The notes under the pieces were generated by a model that had not been told where the DNA came from, searched no databases, and saw only the letters and a list, made by a program, of their open reading frames with translations. Below, one piece after another: positions 11,317 to 23,971 of a stretch of 64,000 bases of DNA. The DNA lies in contig OX392534.1 in assembly GCA_947623455.1 (NCBI GenBank), positions 32,982,926-33,046,925 on the forward strand, in the 5' to 3' direction. This DNA is from Mimachlamys varia. Its lineage: Eukaryota > Mollusca > Bivalvia > Pectinida > Pectinidae. The stretch's first letter is position 1, and every line of letters begins with the position of its first letter. Position numbers and translations under genes: made by a program.

Positions 11317-12129
11317 CTAAAAATAAAATAAAATAAAATGTTCAAAATATTTTTCATCAAATTGAAAACACTCATGACTTGTCATACTGAAAAAAAAATA
11401 AACTCCATATTTGTGCGTCACAATTCTTCTAGCAGCAGGATTTTAACGTATTCCAGTACTTGTGTATTAACAGTATGTTCCCGACATATCGCCCTTGTAT
11501 TCTCTTTGATCATGTTTAAACCCTGGCACACCCAATGGGTTTTCATAGCTTGTTCTCATAATATTATGTAAGGAAGTTTCTGAATTACAAAAAAAAAAAA
11601 AAATCATCTGTGATTTCTTCTTTTAATTTTGATACATCCACACTGCACATGTACTTTAATGATTAAAAAGTTATAAAGCTCCACCATGTTATCTTGTTTT
11701 AAACAAGCGGTCTCATGTTATATTTTTTTTCAAAAGTAAACGCTTCAAATTACGTTGATTGCCGATTTTAAAAGACATACGCTACATGCACTGAAGTTAC
11801 AATATTACACTCTTTAGTGGGCGGAAAATTCTTGTTTCGCCGCACCCACTTTTATGTGCTTAACGAAGTCTTCAAGATCATTCAAAATCTTTTAAACAGC
11901 ACGGATATTTCAAATTGCTACGATGAAACATTAAGATATAATCAAGAGTTTCAGCTTTGTATGTCTGTAGTATGGTACATGTCGATGCAATAATTATATT
12001 ACCCCTCTTTAATCTTTCCTGGAAGTGATATTTCTATCAGGCCGTCTATTGATTATATCAGTTACAATATGATTGTAAGCAATATAAGTCAATTATAGTA
12101 AGTTCGGTTTGAATCATCGACAAGACGAT

Positions 12130-12325
12130 TGTTGGTGGTGAAGTTTTCAGTGGATATTTCCATCGCATTTCACCAAGGCGGCCGAGGTTCGATATCCCCG
12201 ATCAGACGTGAAAAGGCATGGGGTCACCCGCCTGACCCTGTTGGTTTTCTCCATGTACTCCGCCTTCCTCCCACAATAAGATTAGCCATGCCAACAATTG
12301 TGATTTATCTAAATTGAATAACTTC
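12130..12325 (+). mobile_element. tRNA-derived SINE, diverged copy
   Basis: It contains a B-box-like GAGGTTCGATATCCCC, then GGGTCACCCGCCTGACC, TTTTCTCCATGTACTCCG and CCTTCCTCCCACAATAAGA. These are in the same order as the better copies at 43.9 and 45.9 kb. The A-box region is degraded. It is directly followed by another dispersed repeat at 12345. Confidence 0.75.
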
Positions 12326-12344
12326 ACTGTAACACTCACTACGT

Positions 12345-12420
12345 ATCATTGAAAGCTTGTTAAATCTTATGACGGATACAGCATTGTCATTTATACGGTT
12401 ACATTTCCGCGACTTGGATA
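12345..12420 (-). repeat. Dispersed repeat shared with the 52.3-kb insertion
   Basis: ATCATTGAAAGCTTGTTAAA and TATGACGGATACAGCATTG lead to CATTTCCGCGACTTGGATA. This is the reverse complement of 52306-52396, with a gap of about 11 nt relative to that copy. The copy at 52.3 kb lies within a 123-bp insertion in a reverse transcriptase relic, so this is a second instance of the same short element. Strand is assigned relative to that copy. Confidence 0.75.
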
Positions 12421-14262
12421 ACTTGTTACATAATTGTTGGCATGACATGTTTTCGAAATTCCCAAGAGAACGGCTATGGGTTTTTATAAGTTCCAGTCAC
12501 AGAGCAGAATTTGCAGCTCAAGATCACAAAGCCTACGTCACACGTACGTAATTGGCTTTGTCAATAGACATTCTCTGTTTACTTTACATGAGGGCGGCAA
12601 TCACAAATATTGCCTTGGTCACATGGTTCATTTGTTTTAGCGTCAAAATGAAAGCATTTGTATTGTGATTTGTAGATTAAAAAAATCAAAAGACATTTAA
12701 ACGTTTGTTGTAAATGCTGAGACTAAAGCATATCCAATCTTTTAATCTAAGCGCCACAGCGACTGTGTTGTGTGGTTACGTCATTTTAATAGCAGTAAAG
12801 TCTATAATAAAACAACGGGTATTATGTCATCTGTACGCGAAGAATCCGTGAGAAAGTAAACAAGACTGGTGAAGCAGTCAGACCAAGGCCGATTGATGAT
12901 GAATTCAACAGATGGGGAGGTGGTAAGGAGGAGGAACTCTTACGAATAATAGGCCGAGGGCCAACTTGTTTCACCTGCTGCCCGGCGCACCCCGCTCCCG
13001 GGTTACTCATTTGCTGTGGCGGCACAGAGCCAAGTACAACCTATTTCACCTGGTCAGTGAAACTTACATCCCTCCCCCTACTTCCTACTTATCTGTCTTA
13101 ATTAGTTTATCCCGATCTGACATCCAAAGCCCCGTACTTGGGTCAGAGTCGGAGAAAATAGTGGTTTCTCAATCATCGAAGCCAGACCGACGGCTTAATA
13201 ATAAAACAAACGTGTGTGCCGTCCGTATATTTCTACAAATCCAAGAACAACACACTGCGTCGGTGGTGTTCGGTGAGTCAATAGCACACTGTTATTGGGA
13301 TCTAGTTACCGGTATTAATCAGAAAAGTACACACTGATGTATCAGATATGATAAAAAACAGACATGTTTTTATTAATCAAATAAAAATAAATGCGTTATT
13401 ACAGTAATATGATATTCATGATATGGACCGTTCGTCCAGTGAAAGATGCTTTTGATAAACCAAATAAACAAAAGTTGCTTCCTTTTTGGTTTGGTAGACA
13501 CGTATTTCCAAAATTGTAACCAATGACGTCACAATAACATTGACGTAATTACCTACCGATGGGAGGCACATCTTCATAAAAAAAAAACAATAGGAAAAAA
13601 CATTATCATTTTTAATTGCTGACTAGAAGTTTAAACGGAAAAACGTGAAACAATCGGAACATCTCGGCTGTTTCCGAAAAGTTTCGGATTTGACCAGTTG
13701 GTCGGGTTCGACTAAGTTATTCCCATTAAACGCTATGTGCATCAATTGTTGTCTTAGCAAGTAGTAAATGAATCAGATTTGTCCTTTATTTATTACATTA
13801 ATTTGGTCACGTGACGAAGAATGTTATTATTACGTCACTTCCTAAGTCATCAAACGAGAACATCTGTGATCAAATGATCCACCAGGCAGGGTTTCTGACA
13901 ATGGCAGGTTACTTCTTAATTTGAATATTTGACATAAAATGTTGGGTGTATATATGTGGGTAGTAGTTGCATTAAATTCTTAAAAAAATACCAAATGTAT
14001 CAATAATAATCAACGATACCCATATTTATAAGTTCTTACATTAATTATTGTTGGACGATTATTTTTTTTACAAATGCATGTTCACAATATGATTTTCGTC
14101 CATCGAGAATGTATATAATAAAACGTCTTTGCTTCTGAAACACCCAAAACATATTGTATAATTTGATATAATGTTGCCTTGCCAAGTATAAACTAAAATC
14201 AGACCTTGGTATAACCCTTGCCAGCTGTCGTGTGGCAGACGAATACAGAAGTCATCGCGAAA

Positions 14263-14272
14263 TCTCGCGAGA
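14263..14272. promoter_or_regulatory. TCTCGCGAGA palindrome
   Basis: This is an exact TCTCGCGAGA, a motif found in CpG-type promoters of animals and bound by BANP in mammals. CGCGAAATCTCGCGAGAACC around it is locally CpG-rich. No first exon could be tied to it. A role as a promoter element is only a possibility. Confidence 0.3.
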
Positions 14273-16859
14273 ACCAAATGTCGAGCTCGAGCTTATCTAA
14301 ACCTTTGACCTACAACCTGGGACTGGAAGAGAACCAAAGGTCATCTTAGAGTAAAATTTACCGTGTTCCAATCAGAACAAAGTATACTTAGTGGATGTAT
14401 GGCTATTCGATTTCAGAAAACGAAAATGTTATTTTATCTTATTCCACAGCTAACATTTGTTATTGACAAGGTGGTGATATTAAATATAACATTTGTGGTG
14501 ACAGTAATAAACGTTTTACCAAAAGGAAAACCTGAAAAGCAATGTCAATTAGAAACAATAATTGACAATAAATCCCGAATATCTGTTTGTTTGTAGCACC
14601 TTTATTGACCTATCAAAGACTCCCAAGTACATTAAAGCAATTGTTCCGCTGTAATGTGAAGTGGTTTCGAAGTGGGAAGATGTTTTTGTTGTGATTCACG
14701 ATCCGGTCAGTGAACACACGTGTGTCATAGTTTCAGCAGTAATTTCTGAGTAACCACTCAGAATGTTTTGCGGTTACGAGATCAAAGATTGTAACACGAG
14801 GAACTATTTTTCTCGCGGAGACGGATACCTCATTACTGAACAGACCGCTAACGAACTAGATAGAAACCTTTCCAGATATGTCGTACAACGCTAATTACAG
14901 TCAAGGTGGTACTGATGTGGTAATTAATTGGGTGTATCGTTTGGCTAATGAATGTCACTACTTGTTCATTTGTTTTTATTTCGAACATGTGTGCATTAGT
15001 CACATTTAAATATCACAAAGACGGAGATCGAGTTAGAGATCTTTTCGCCTCAGAATGTCATATATATAGGATGTGAGCATAGGGTTATGAAAATTTGTTA
15101 CATCTAGTTTTGAAACCTAATTATTAAACGAAGGTTTTTAGTGCAATTTTATACTTTTGGAGGGTTTTTAAAAAACAAGTTAGCCTAGTTAACACAAAAC
15201 TAGCTGTGGAATGCTTTCTTGTCTCTGTGAATGAAAGGAGTTTGTACGGATCGATAGGTTTCGAGAAAACTCGATGACAAACGCCAAGTACCTCGGGGAA
15301 ACAACATGTAACCAAATACGGGTTTCGGTCGATGTGGGAACACATTGTATCTTTCGGTAGTGCTCGACTCCGCCCTACCTTTATCTAAATAGATGGCAGC
15401 GCCGATGTCAAGAATGAAACCTGACGATGGTAACTTGTCTAACTCCCGCATGGATCGTGTGTTCCTATAGCTAATCCGTCTAAGATTATCAAGTTGATAT
15501 CTTAGTAGCTTACAGACTCTAAAACCTGGCTACTGTTTAGTTTCTGTGCTGATATGCACCCACCCACACACGCCTTCCGATGAAAAGCATACACATTGAA
15601 GAGATATATTTTTACTTTGTATAAGATTATCATCAATCGACTTCATCGTTGTATTTATTTCAACGGTGTCTTTTAATACCCGGCTATGTAAACTTATTCA
15701 AAATTGTGAAAGAAAAACTAACACGTTGTTTAGGTTAAGTCGTTCGGTAACCGTCGGTACTTTCCGTAAATGAGATTACGGAATGTGCCGATCGTACTCG
15801 ACTAGGGCCTGGTCTTGTCATTGAGACGCTTGTCATTTCGCTTCAAAATACCACAAGTGAAGCCTTTCAACCAATCACTCAAGTGACCATGGGTAAATAA
15901 GTAGGTCTGATTACATGTATTTACAAACTATTCGGAAATTTCCTTTCGCTATTAGACACAATTGATCAATGATCATGTCGGGAAAATTTTCGGCAATCTT
16001 CGGAAATGTAGTTCGGAGTAGAATTCCGAAGATTGTTGGCAATTTCCCATGAGACGTTTCGAACGTGATACGTTTAAAGGGGAGACAGTTTGAAACCAAA
16101 GTAATTTTTGAAGTTACTTTTGACAACACGCACCGCCGGAAGCCCGCGTGACACTTATCCTACGTTTGTACGTGGGTTTACGACGATAAACAACATTGTG
16201 AATTCAATCTACATTTTTATTAATCGCCCTACGGGGAATTTTTGCTTTTTTCAGCTTATTGACAGTACGTGGCTGTATTAAAAAAATGTAATAAAAGGGT
16301 TAGAAAACAAGTACAGAGTACTTATACTTCCGTCTCTTAACATTATTAACGGCATCCATTCGCAAGTGCATTGAAATATAACTATCTGAAAAAGAGCGAA
16401 CAAGGGAACACTATTGAAATACGATATGGTTTCGCAATAGGGCTGTACATACGATTTGATGGTAATGATATATGAATATGCCCAATATAATTAGCCTATA
16501 TATTCATATACACGAATAGTAATATTTTATTAATTACAACAGAATAAGGTTTCCCTGCGTAAAGTATCAGACGGTAGAGAATATTTGAAGGTTCGGCATA
16601 GTTACTGCACATCAAAAACGATAGGAGAATATATATAACCGTTTGGCACGTGAGCACGTGGGCTTAAAGTCCCGTTGCGCGTGGGAAAGACCCCGGGTTC
16701 CTATCGGATAACCAGTTGTTGGAACATCGTAAAATCTTACAGCTTATCACCTTTTTACTGTCCGAAAATTGGGTGAATTTTCATATATCGGTAATCCGTG
16801 GTATTAGGATCCGGATTTGGGTGTGGTGTTAAGTATATCGTATATATTACTATCATAAA

Positions 16860-16876
16860 GCCCCCCCCCCCCCCCC
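16860..16876. repeat. Poly-C run
   Basis: A run of 16 cytosines, followed by GCACCCCCTCTCTCC. The opposite strand is a long G tract that could form quadruplex structures and will be unstable in length. Confidence 0.9.
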
Positions 16877-17032
16877 GCACCCCCTCTCTCCATCACACTC
16901 ATATACACTAAACCAACTTCCAACCGTTACCCAAACATATATACGATACATGTATATATGTGTAGACTGTTCCCGTCCCTAGATTTTTCAAATAATAAAA
17001 TAATGGTAATAGATATCAAAATAAGTGTGGAG

Positions 17033-17228
17033 TGCTTTAGGTGTTCCGACATTCTTCCACTAGCCCTCCTTCTCTGGGTTGCAAGTTCGATCCCACGTAG
17101 GAAAGTGGCCAGGAACTGACCGTAGGTCAGTGTTTTTTCTCATGGTACTCTGGTTTACCCCCCCTCTCCAAAACCTGACACGTCCTTAAATGACACTGGC
17201 TGTTAAAAGGACGCTAAACAAAATAAAT
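17033..17228 (+). mobile_element. tRNA-derived SINE, second subfamily
   Basis: CTGGGTTGCAAGTTCGATCC supplies a good B box. TTTTTTCTCATGGTACTCTG and GTTTACCCCCCCTC follow. The 3' end GTTAAAAGGACGCTAAACAA then AATAAA is a common molluscan SINE tail. The body corresponds to the TTTTCTCC-GGTTT region of the other SINEs but the tail differs. Confidence 0.65.
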
Positions 17229-19511
17229 CTAACCAAATATCAAAATATTATTTCAAATCACACCAGGTTATTACTGTAAGTAAGAAATATAGCACAGGCG
17301 CTTGTGAAAAAGTGTTTGTGTTTTTTGTTTTTGTTTTTATTTTTTTTAATTTGTCAAAGTTACACAGTAAAATCGCTAAAACCACCACAAAACCTATCTT
17401 AATCACATTGCAATCGGTACATGTTGCCCGAGGGCTGCGAAACGCATTCAAGTATTGTATTTAGGTGTTAGTTATAACATTTTATTACATTTCGCGCTAA
17501 CTAAATTGTCATAATTTATTGTGAATATCACAAATGCCGAAATGTATATTTGTGTTTAATATATGGAACTTACAAAAATACATAGAAACCCGAACATGCA
17601 TTAAAAAATGCATAAGGTTCTTGTTTCAAAATATGTAGGATTTTTTTTAAACAAATGCTGAACTGATTTCTGGTTCACAAGCGCCTATGATACAATATGC
17701 ACTGACAGATATATTACTTAATGGTATTATCAACAGAACGCTGGCAGAGACGAAAATGGCCCCAACTCGCCAGATAACTCGAGGGTTTAAAAAGGGAATG
17801 TTTTCGATAACAGGAATATGGCAGGAAGAATGTTGATAATCTTAAGTGTGACAAAGAAAAATCCCATCTCGGCACACTTGTAAAACAATCACAGACATGT
17901 CATGTTTACACGTAGTTACGTAAATAATCAGGGGGACTTATGGTCACGTGCCATCAGCTGGATGTTTCCCAAAAAAGTCTTGACATCTTAAAATGTCTGA
18001 GTAAATAAATAATAAATCGATGAAATCACATTGTTGATTTAAACAATTTTGTTTGTTTGTTAGAAACTTCCAAACTTCAGTTATTTCTGATCGTCGTGTA
18101 TTTTTTGTTTTTGTTTTTATCTATTGAAACTCATTGAAATTGTTTAAAGAAAATGAATGTAAGATGTAAAGGATTTTTACACTAATATCCTGTTACTGAA
18201 AGTTTAGTCAACTTAAAGAGACGTCAATGAAAAATTCATATATTTTTTTTGCAAACTTTTACATGCATGCGTTTCAATTGAAAATATACACAAATATATG
18301 TTTATCCCTACATTTACAAAAAAAAAAATAATACAAAATAGTTAATTGGAACCGAATAATGTTTATGTACCAGATAATATAACGTGAGAAGTATAGTATG
18401 TAGGTTATTTTTTGCAATTAAGCTAACCAAACTTTGAACAGCTGGACTTTGCTATTTCCCCTGTTGCTAATATTACATAACACCAACGGGATAAGTTTAC
18501 GAAGTCATAGAGAGTGTTATATCTTCGTTTACAAAATAATATTCCCACTTGTGAGATAATCAAAGTTTACAATCATCATTGCCAAAATATCTGTTGATAC
18601 AAAGTCTTGGTATTTGGGGCGTTTCCATACAACAGTCGGAATTCAAATATAAATCAAAATCCGAGAAATACCAAAAACTCTTTCTGTAGCAACGTCGTAT
18701 AAGTCTATACATTATACTTGTATATTGTTCTAATTATGTAGTAAGTAGAGAATCACTGACTGTGAACTGATTAAAATGTCTATGAAAACAGATAAATTTG
18801 ACCTGAAGAAACAACGAGTTGCACTTTACAGGGAGTGAATGTTCTAGAATTCAAGAATCTTCTGGAATGCTTGGTTTTAGTTCATATGTGATTTCTATGC
18901 TTTGCATTGTATAATCTTTGCTATTATTTCGTCTTTTATCGGTCGTAAATCTGGGTTGAACAACCTAACAATGGTTTTACAGTTAAGAAAGTCTTTCTTG
19001 TCTTGCTCCATCTTGGAGAGAGCACTGACCGACATCCGTGACGAGAGGTAAACATTAAGATTCCAAATAAACAATACCAAACAATATATACTCTGTATAT
19101 GATTAATTCTTGTTTTAGTAGATTGGAAACACGGTAATGATATTTAAGATACGAATGTGTATAAACGTCTTGATATGAGTTTTCCCCCTTAGGATAAAAG
19201 CAAATCAATCAGAGTTTTTTTTCATAAGAGGAACATTTAAATAATTGTGTACTTTTCAACAAGACGAAGTTTTAAATGTCTGATATACTCGAGTACGTCC
19301 TTTGATGGTGGTACTGACATAAACAGGTTTATTTACTGTACAACCTATATGCCAGAATTGAATTCATTGGACTACATTTACCATCTAATGCCATTGTCAC
19401 TATATAATCCTACCGATTTCGAATGACATTCATACAGCTATGAATGCAACGGACCGATTGTTGAAATCGTCATTACTATGACGTCATAATTGTTCGATAC
19501 CATAGCCCGAG

Positions 19512-19583
19512 TTTCCTCTGGTCCTAACACCAGACTTCGATATTTTTACAGATAGATGTCTGGTGTAGGGCCAGAGGAAAATC
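19512..19583. repeat. Hairpin repeat with TCCTCTGGTC arms
   Basis: The left arm TTTCCTCTGGTCCTAACACC then AGACTTCGAT and the right arm (minus strand) TTTTCCTCTGGCCCTACACC then AGACATC are near-complementary. They are separated by about 12 AT-rich bases. It would fold into one long hairpin. Confidence 0.75.
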
Positions 19584-19751
19584 GACTGTGGATACCACTG
19601 ACCCAGCCTATGCAATGACTGTTCAGTTAAATCAAAAAGCATGCACGATATTTTTATATTTTTGAGTTGAATGCTAAAAAATAAAGTGTTATTCAATTTT
19701 TTATGATATATATATGTACAACTTATAAAACTGGTCAATGTATGTATATTT

Positions 19752-19808
19752 AACTGCTTTTAGTTGGCATTCATTAGCAATATGAATGAGAGCCAATTGA
19801 AAGCAGTT
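19752..19808. repeat. Hairpin repeat with 24-bp arms
   Basis: AACTGCTTTTAGTTGGCATT (left) and AACTGCTTTCAATTGGCTCT (minus strand, right) form imperfect arms around a 9-nt loop. It lies 170 bp from the hairpin at 19.5 kb. Confidence 0.65.
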
Positions 19809-21054
19809 CAATGCTTACATGAACGCAAATTGATCAGTGTCATTTTGACGCTTCTCTTCCTACCTCGTGTAATGTCAGATTACCGTAGGATGCAAACATT
19901 TAGATGACTGAAGTTAAACCGTTCAGGAATGCTGCTTTTTGTTAAAAAGTACAGAATGGTTGCATAATGCTGATTTCAAAAACTGTCATGCCTTGCTTAA
20001 ATCACTATACCCCTTTGACAGCGATTAAGATTTCTGAAAAACCCAGGTTGAATGCCAAAATCCTAAGTACCGTTTATCGGTACGAACCATTGGTCATCTA
20101 TGAAACGTACTCCAGCACAACTGTCTTGGTAATAATGTAACGTTATACTCGATAAAAACGAAATAAAACGTTGAGGTTTGTCTGATCTCTTCATCAAAAG
20201 AGTTCCACAGATAAGGGAGATAAGTTATAATCATTGGCCTTAATAAATCCTCAAAGAGTTCCAAAAGTATCTTAAAGTGTAGTTGCCTGTAAAATAGATC
20301 ATCTCCAACGCATATTGAAATGTTTAATTTCAGAAAAATCTCTTTGGAAACGTTTCCCATTATCGGCAAACATCTGCCAAAATATCTGGGTGCCTATCTC
20401 GGTTGAGTTTCATACGCAGTCTGCGTCGCATCAATGTTTTGAACTTAAAAACATTGCAATGGAGGCTGTTGAGCGCATATCTGAGTGAGATCAATGCGAG
20501 TCTAGCTGCACTGAAGAGAACACCGATATGGAAAAAGTCCTTCGTGACAAGTTAATTATAAGGTTGATTAAAAATCAGAAGATTCTAGTGTCTTGGACAT
20601 AGGTTGTTACCTTTAGCAAAATTAAACTTCAGATATAGCATATACTTCAGTTATCTAGTACCAGGAATAGTGTTATTTTCAAAAATCTCAAAAAAGGAGA
20701 TTAACTTGAAAATAAGAAACTGTTAAAAATAGATTTACATATTATATTAAGATTATTTACATATAAAAACTTAAATAAATAATGATGATTTTTTCACATT
20801 TTTACGCGTTCATGAGTCAATATCTGAGTCACTAAACCGTTTGTAACGATTAAAAAAATAAAATGAAAGTAAATATTAGTTTATACGCTGATCCCTGAGT
20901 ATTAAATTTAAATTGTTTTTAAAAATTGATAACTTCTCAAACTACTATTGTCATGGTAATACGGTGATTTCTCAGACAATCAAATATGTCCAATTTTATA
21001 CATTTTCGTTGAACTTTATTTAATCTGCACACGTACAGTAACAGTGTATATAAT

Positions 21055-21235
21055 CAGAGCCCGATTGAAACCGCCAAGTCTCGTGCTCAAGTATGTATTT
21101 TGTGCTCAAACCAACTCTCTTGTACATGTAACCCGCTTAAATAATGTCAAACGATCAAAAATTAAAATAAAAACATTCAGAACAGTTTTTGCTTGAAATC
21201 TTTTCCAAAATGGTTTACAATACAAAATTACCTTC
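21055..21235 (+). repeat. Partial copy of a foldback element family
   Basis: CTCGTGCTCAAGTATGTATT and TTGTGCTCAAACC, then TTGTACATGTAACCCGCTTA, correspond in order to the left two thirds of the element at 54304-54571. The right inverted arm is missing. Confidence 0.55.
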
Positions 21236-21295
21236 AACAAGATCCTGTCATTAACATTTCTATGTAACCCTGTATATTCTGAACCACTGTATAAA

Positions 21296-23236
21296 CCAGG
21301 CCCGTTTCATCATCATTCCTAACATAGGGAATTTCCTTAACTTAAAAAATACTCCATAGGAAAGCATTACCAAAGTTAAATGGGGAATATTAGTAAAGGA
21401 AATGTCCTTAAAGGGGCATCCCGCGAAAGTAAGCTTTTTTTCATATTTTTTTTTCAAAATATTATATACACATATCGAGTGGGTATTCTTACGGACTACG
21501 ACGATCGGATTTTGCTGATATGTATTCATAAAATAAATTATTTCAAAATAACTAGTGGAATTCCAAACCGTCTAGCCAGACGCTTTCAATTGGGATTTCC
21601 ATCTACCAACGCATGCGCAGCGAGCGCCGTTTCCATTGTAAACACTCTATCTGGTATTACCGTTACACCACGATAAGGCCTAACTACTAAGCGAAAATTT
21701 GCCGAATGGTCAATATATGACGCAAGACTGCGTTACAGAGTCATATTGAGAGATGGGAAGTATTAAAAGGAGAAACTACCTGCTCTATTGTGTGTATGTT
21801 ACATATTTCTTCTGAGTAACGGTAACATGCACAAATAAAGCTTTGATTTGGTTTTGGGGCTACCCAAGGGGAAACTGTTTCAGTCTTCTGTTGCATAAAT
21901 GCGTGTGTAATATTAAACTTAAAAGTGTGTTTTATAATATTCCCTTTATAAAATCTGATGTACCAGTAAAACAGTATGATTTAATTATAATTGCTGGGTA
22001 GAAAGACATTTTCAAAAACAATATATACCATAACAGAAAAATTCGTTTGATTACGTTGTAAAACGGGAAGTGCGACCGAGGTACATACGGCTTCAATTTG
22101 GACAAAAGGAATAAAAAAATATGTTTTCACGCGTAAAAAAAAGTGATATTCATACTAATCTATAAATTAGTGAAGGTACCAATACCATTGGGTTGCGGCC
22201 CCGGTATTGAATTTGATATGGAAATATATACATAACTGGAAAAAAATACCCAAAGTTATACAACATATACAATGTACATATGTATATTCCATTCTTGCAG
22301 TTTTTTTTAAAAGGTCACTGTCCCTTTACAAGACGCCAAAAAAAAAAAAATGTAAAAGAAAGCGGAATTATCATAACATATTAATAACGGGTAGTTGTAT
22401 GCATGTAGTCATGCTAAGTGTGTGGTGCGTTATTTGAGTGTATGGACTTAAATATTCGCATTCCGTGATACGTGTTAACGTGTGAAGACGCTGAAAGTTG
22501 GACAGATTTTAAATGAATAGAATGTACATTGTATATATACAGATAGTCTGAAAAAAAAATCCTCAAGACGTTGAATTGTAAAAAAAATCGCAAACATTTC
22601 ATGTCATTTTTTTTTACTTTTCAATGCATGCTACATACATTTTATAAAATCATCTGAAAAGTTGGGTTCGTGATTATTACCTTTTACATAAATTAAGGTT
22701 TGTACCATGGCCGTATTCCTTACCCATGTGTACCGGTCTCGGTCAGGTAAATATAATATAGATAATTCCTGGTGTCGATATATGGTGCCGATATGCCGAC
22801 AATTATTCTTCATTTGAATATCGGTATGTGTGCAATTGATGTCTAATTTTAATGTGAATATGATTCAATAAGTTTATACACGGACTTTGTCTCTGTTTCA
22901 TCAGCCGTATACATTACGCGAGGGGACCTCCCGTATGGCCCCTGCCGGCAAACCGATCGGCACACCTATCACGTTGCGTCATCCCCGCTATTTTTATCTG
23001 GGCTTTCCCGAGGAATGCGATTTTGTAAGTGGTCAATATAGACATTTTGAATGAACTTTGAATATGGGAATAACAGGAAAGTATAATTAGTAGTGCAGAC
23101 GCCATGTATATTCAAGAATAGGCATTTAGGCTTTCGCGGGATGCCCCTTTAAATTCTGAAATGCTTTCCTATGGAGATTGTTAAGTTAAAGAAATTCCTT
23201 TAGTTAAGGAACGGTGAATAAAACCAGGGCCCGACC
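21296..23236. mobile_element. Palindromic foldback element, interrupted copy
   Basis: The left part (21296-21407) and right part (23153-23236) together match the intact element at 30575-30770. Examples are CTCCATAGGAAAGCATTAC on the left, ATGCTTTCCTATGGAGATTG on the right, and CCAGGCCCGTTTCATC versus AAAACCAGGGCCCG at the ends. The two halves are separated by the TTAA element at 21412-23148. The parts are diverged from the intact copy but still in order. Confidence 0.8.
21412..23148. mobile_element. Non-autonomous TTAA-site DNA transposon (piggyBac-like by target site)
   Basis: The 1,737-bp element has perfect 18-bp terminal inverted repeats, AGGGGCATCCCGCGAAAG at 21412-21429 and its reverse complement at 23131-23148. 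It is flanked by TTAA at 21408-21411 and 23149-23152. TTAA duplications are the hallmark of piggyBac-type transposition. No transposase is encoded; the inner sequence has only short frames. A related palindromic element at 30575-30770 shows the same site unoccupied. CGCATGCGCAGCGAGCG at about 21608 is an internal CpG-rich stretch. Confidence 0.85.
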
Positions 23237-23971
23237 TTTGCGTAGGTGATATTATTAACTTCTTTATGTAACCGCAACAAAATCATATTATCCTAAAAAC
23301 GTTTCCATTCTGAATAGGAATATAAGACCCTAAAACGTTCGCTTTGGAATGGCTTTCTCACAAGCAAATACATATTCGCGTGATGTGAACTGTCAAACTG
23401 TTTTCAGTTCGGTTCCTTCCACAAACACCGTTAATGTCAACTGACCGGGGCCCAACATCTGTTGTTGGTATGTTAAAGCCGAGATAACGGATCGCCCGGG
23501 GGAGATAAAACTCGAGATATCATGATCGAGGTACGGTTATTAACGATATATCACCTAAACCTGTTTGGTTGCCGTGACGACCATGGCGTCCGACCCTGTC
23601 AGATAGGGAATAATTTACATGTATACATTTTGGCATGTACATGCAAAATATACTTTATATATGTCTTGAAATTCATTTGTAGATATACATTTTTTCAGAA
23701 CCAGTTTGATTTTCTATTTAAGAAAATGACGTAATTTCGGTTGTTTAAAATTGGCTATGGAAATCATGTGATCTAAATGATATTTGAAATGATTTTGGGA
23801 CAAAGACGGTGTGTAAGGAGATGGATTGGTTTCAAATCTTCAGAAAGGGGAACCTATCTGAAATTAAGAACATTGTAAATATACACCATGTTTGTGACGT
23901 CATGGCCTTTTTGTACTAGTGCAGGCCTTGGACAAAAACTTTTCATTGTATCAGGTCAACAAACCTCAGAT

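Noticed and set aside
12822..13337. Coding exon or gene in the CpG-richer patch near 13 kb
   Set aside because: Frames of 67 and 123 codons overlap on opposite strands, lack domains and have no convincing splice partners. At most a regulatory patch.
15200..15451. Minus-strand frame starting MRELDKLPSSGFILDIG with a possible GTAGGG donor, as an alternative first exon of the testin-like gene
   Set aside because: The donor would leave phase 1, while the next testin exon starts in phase 0. No promoter features or family match were seen.
21412..23148. Search for a piggyBac transposase inside the TTAA element
   Set aside because: The longest frames are under 100 codons and show no transposase motifs; the element is also shorter than autonomous piggyBac elements.
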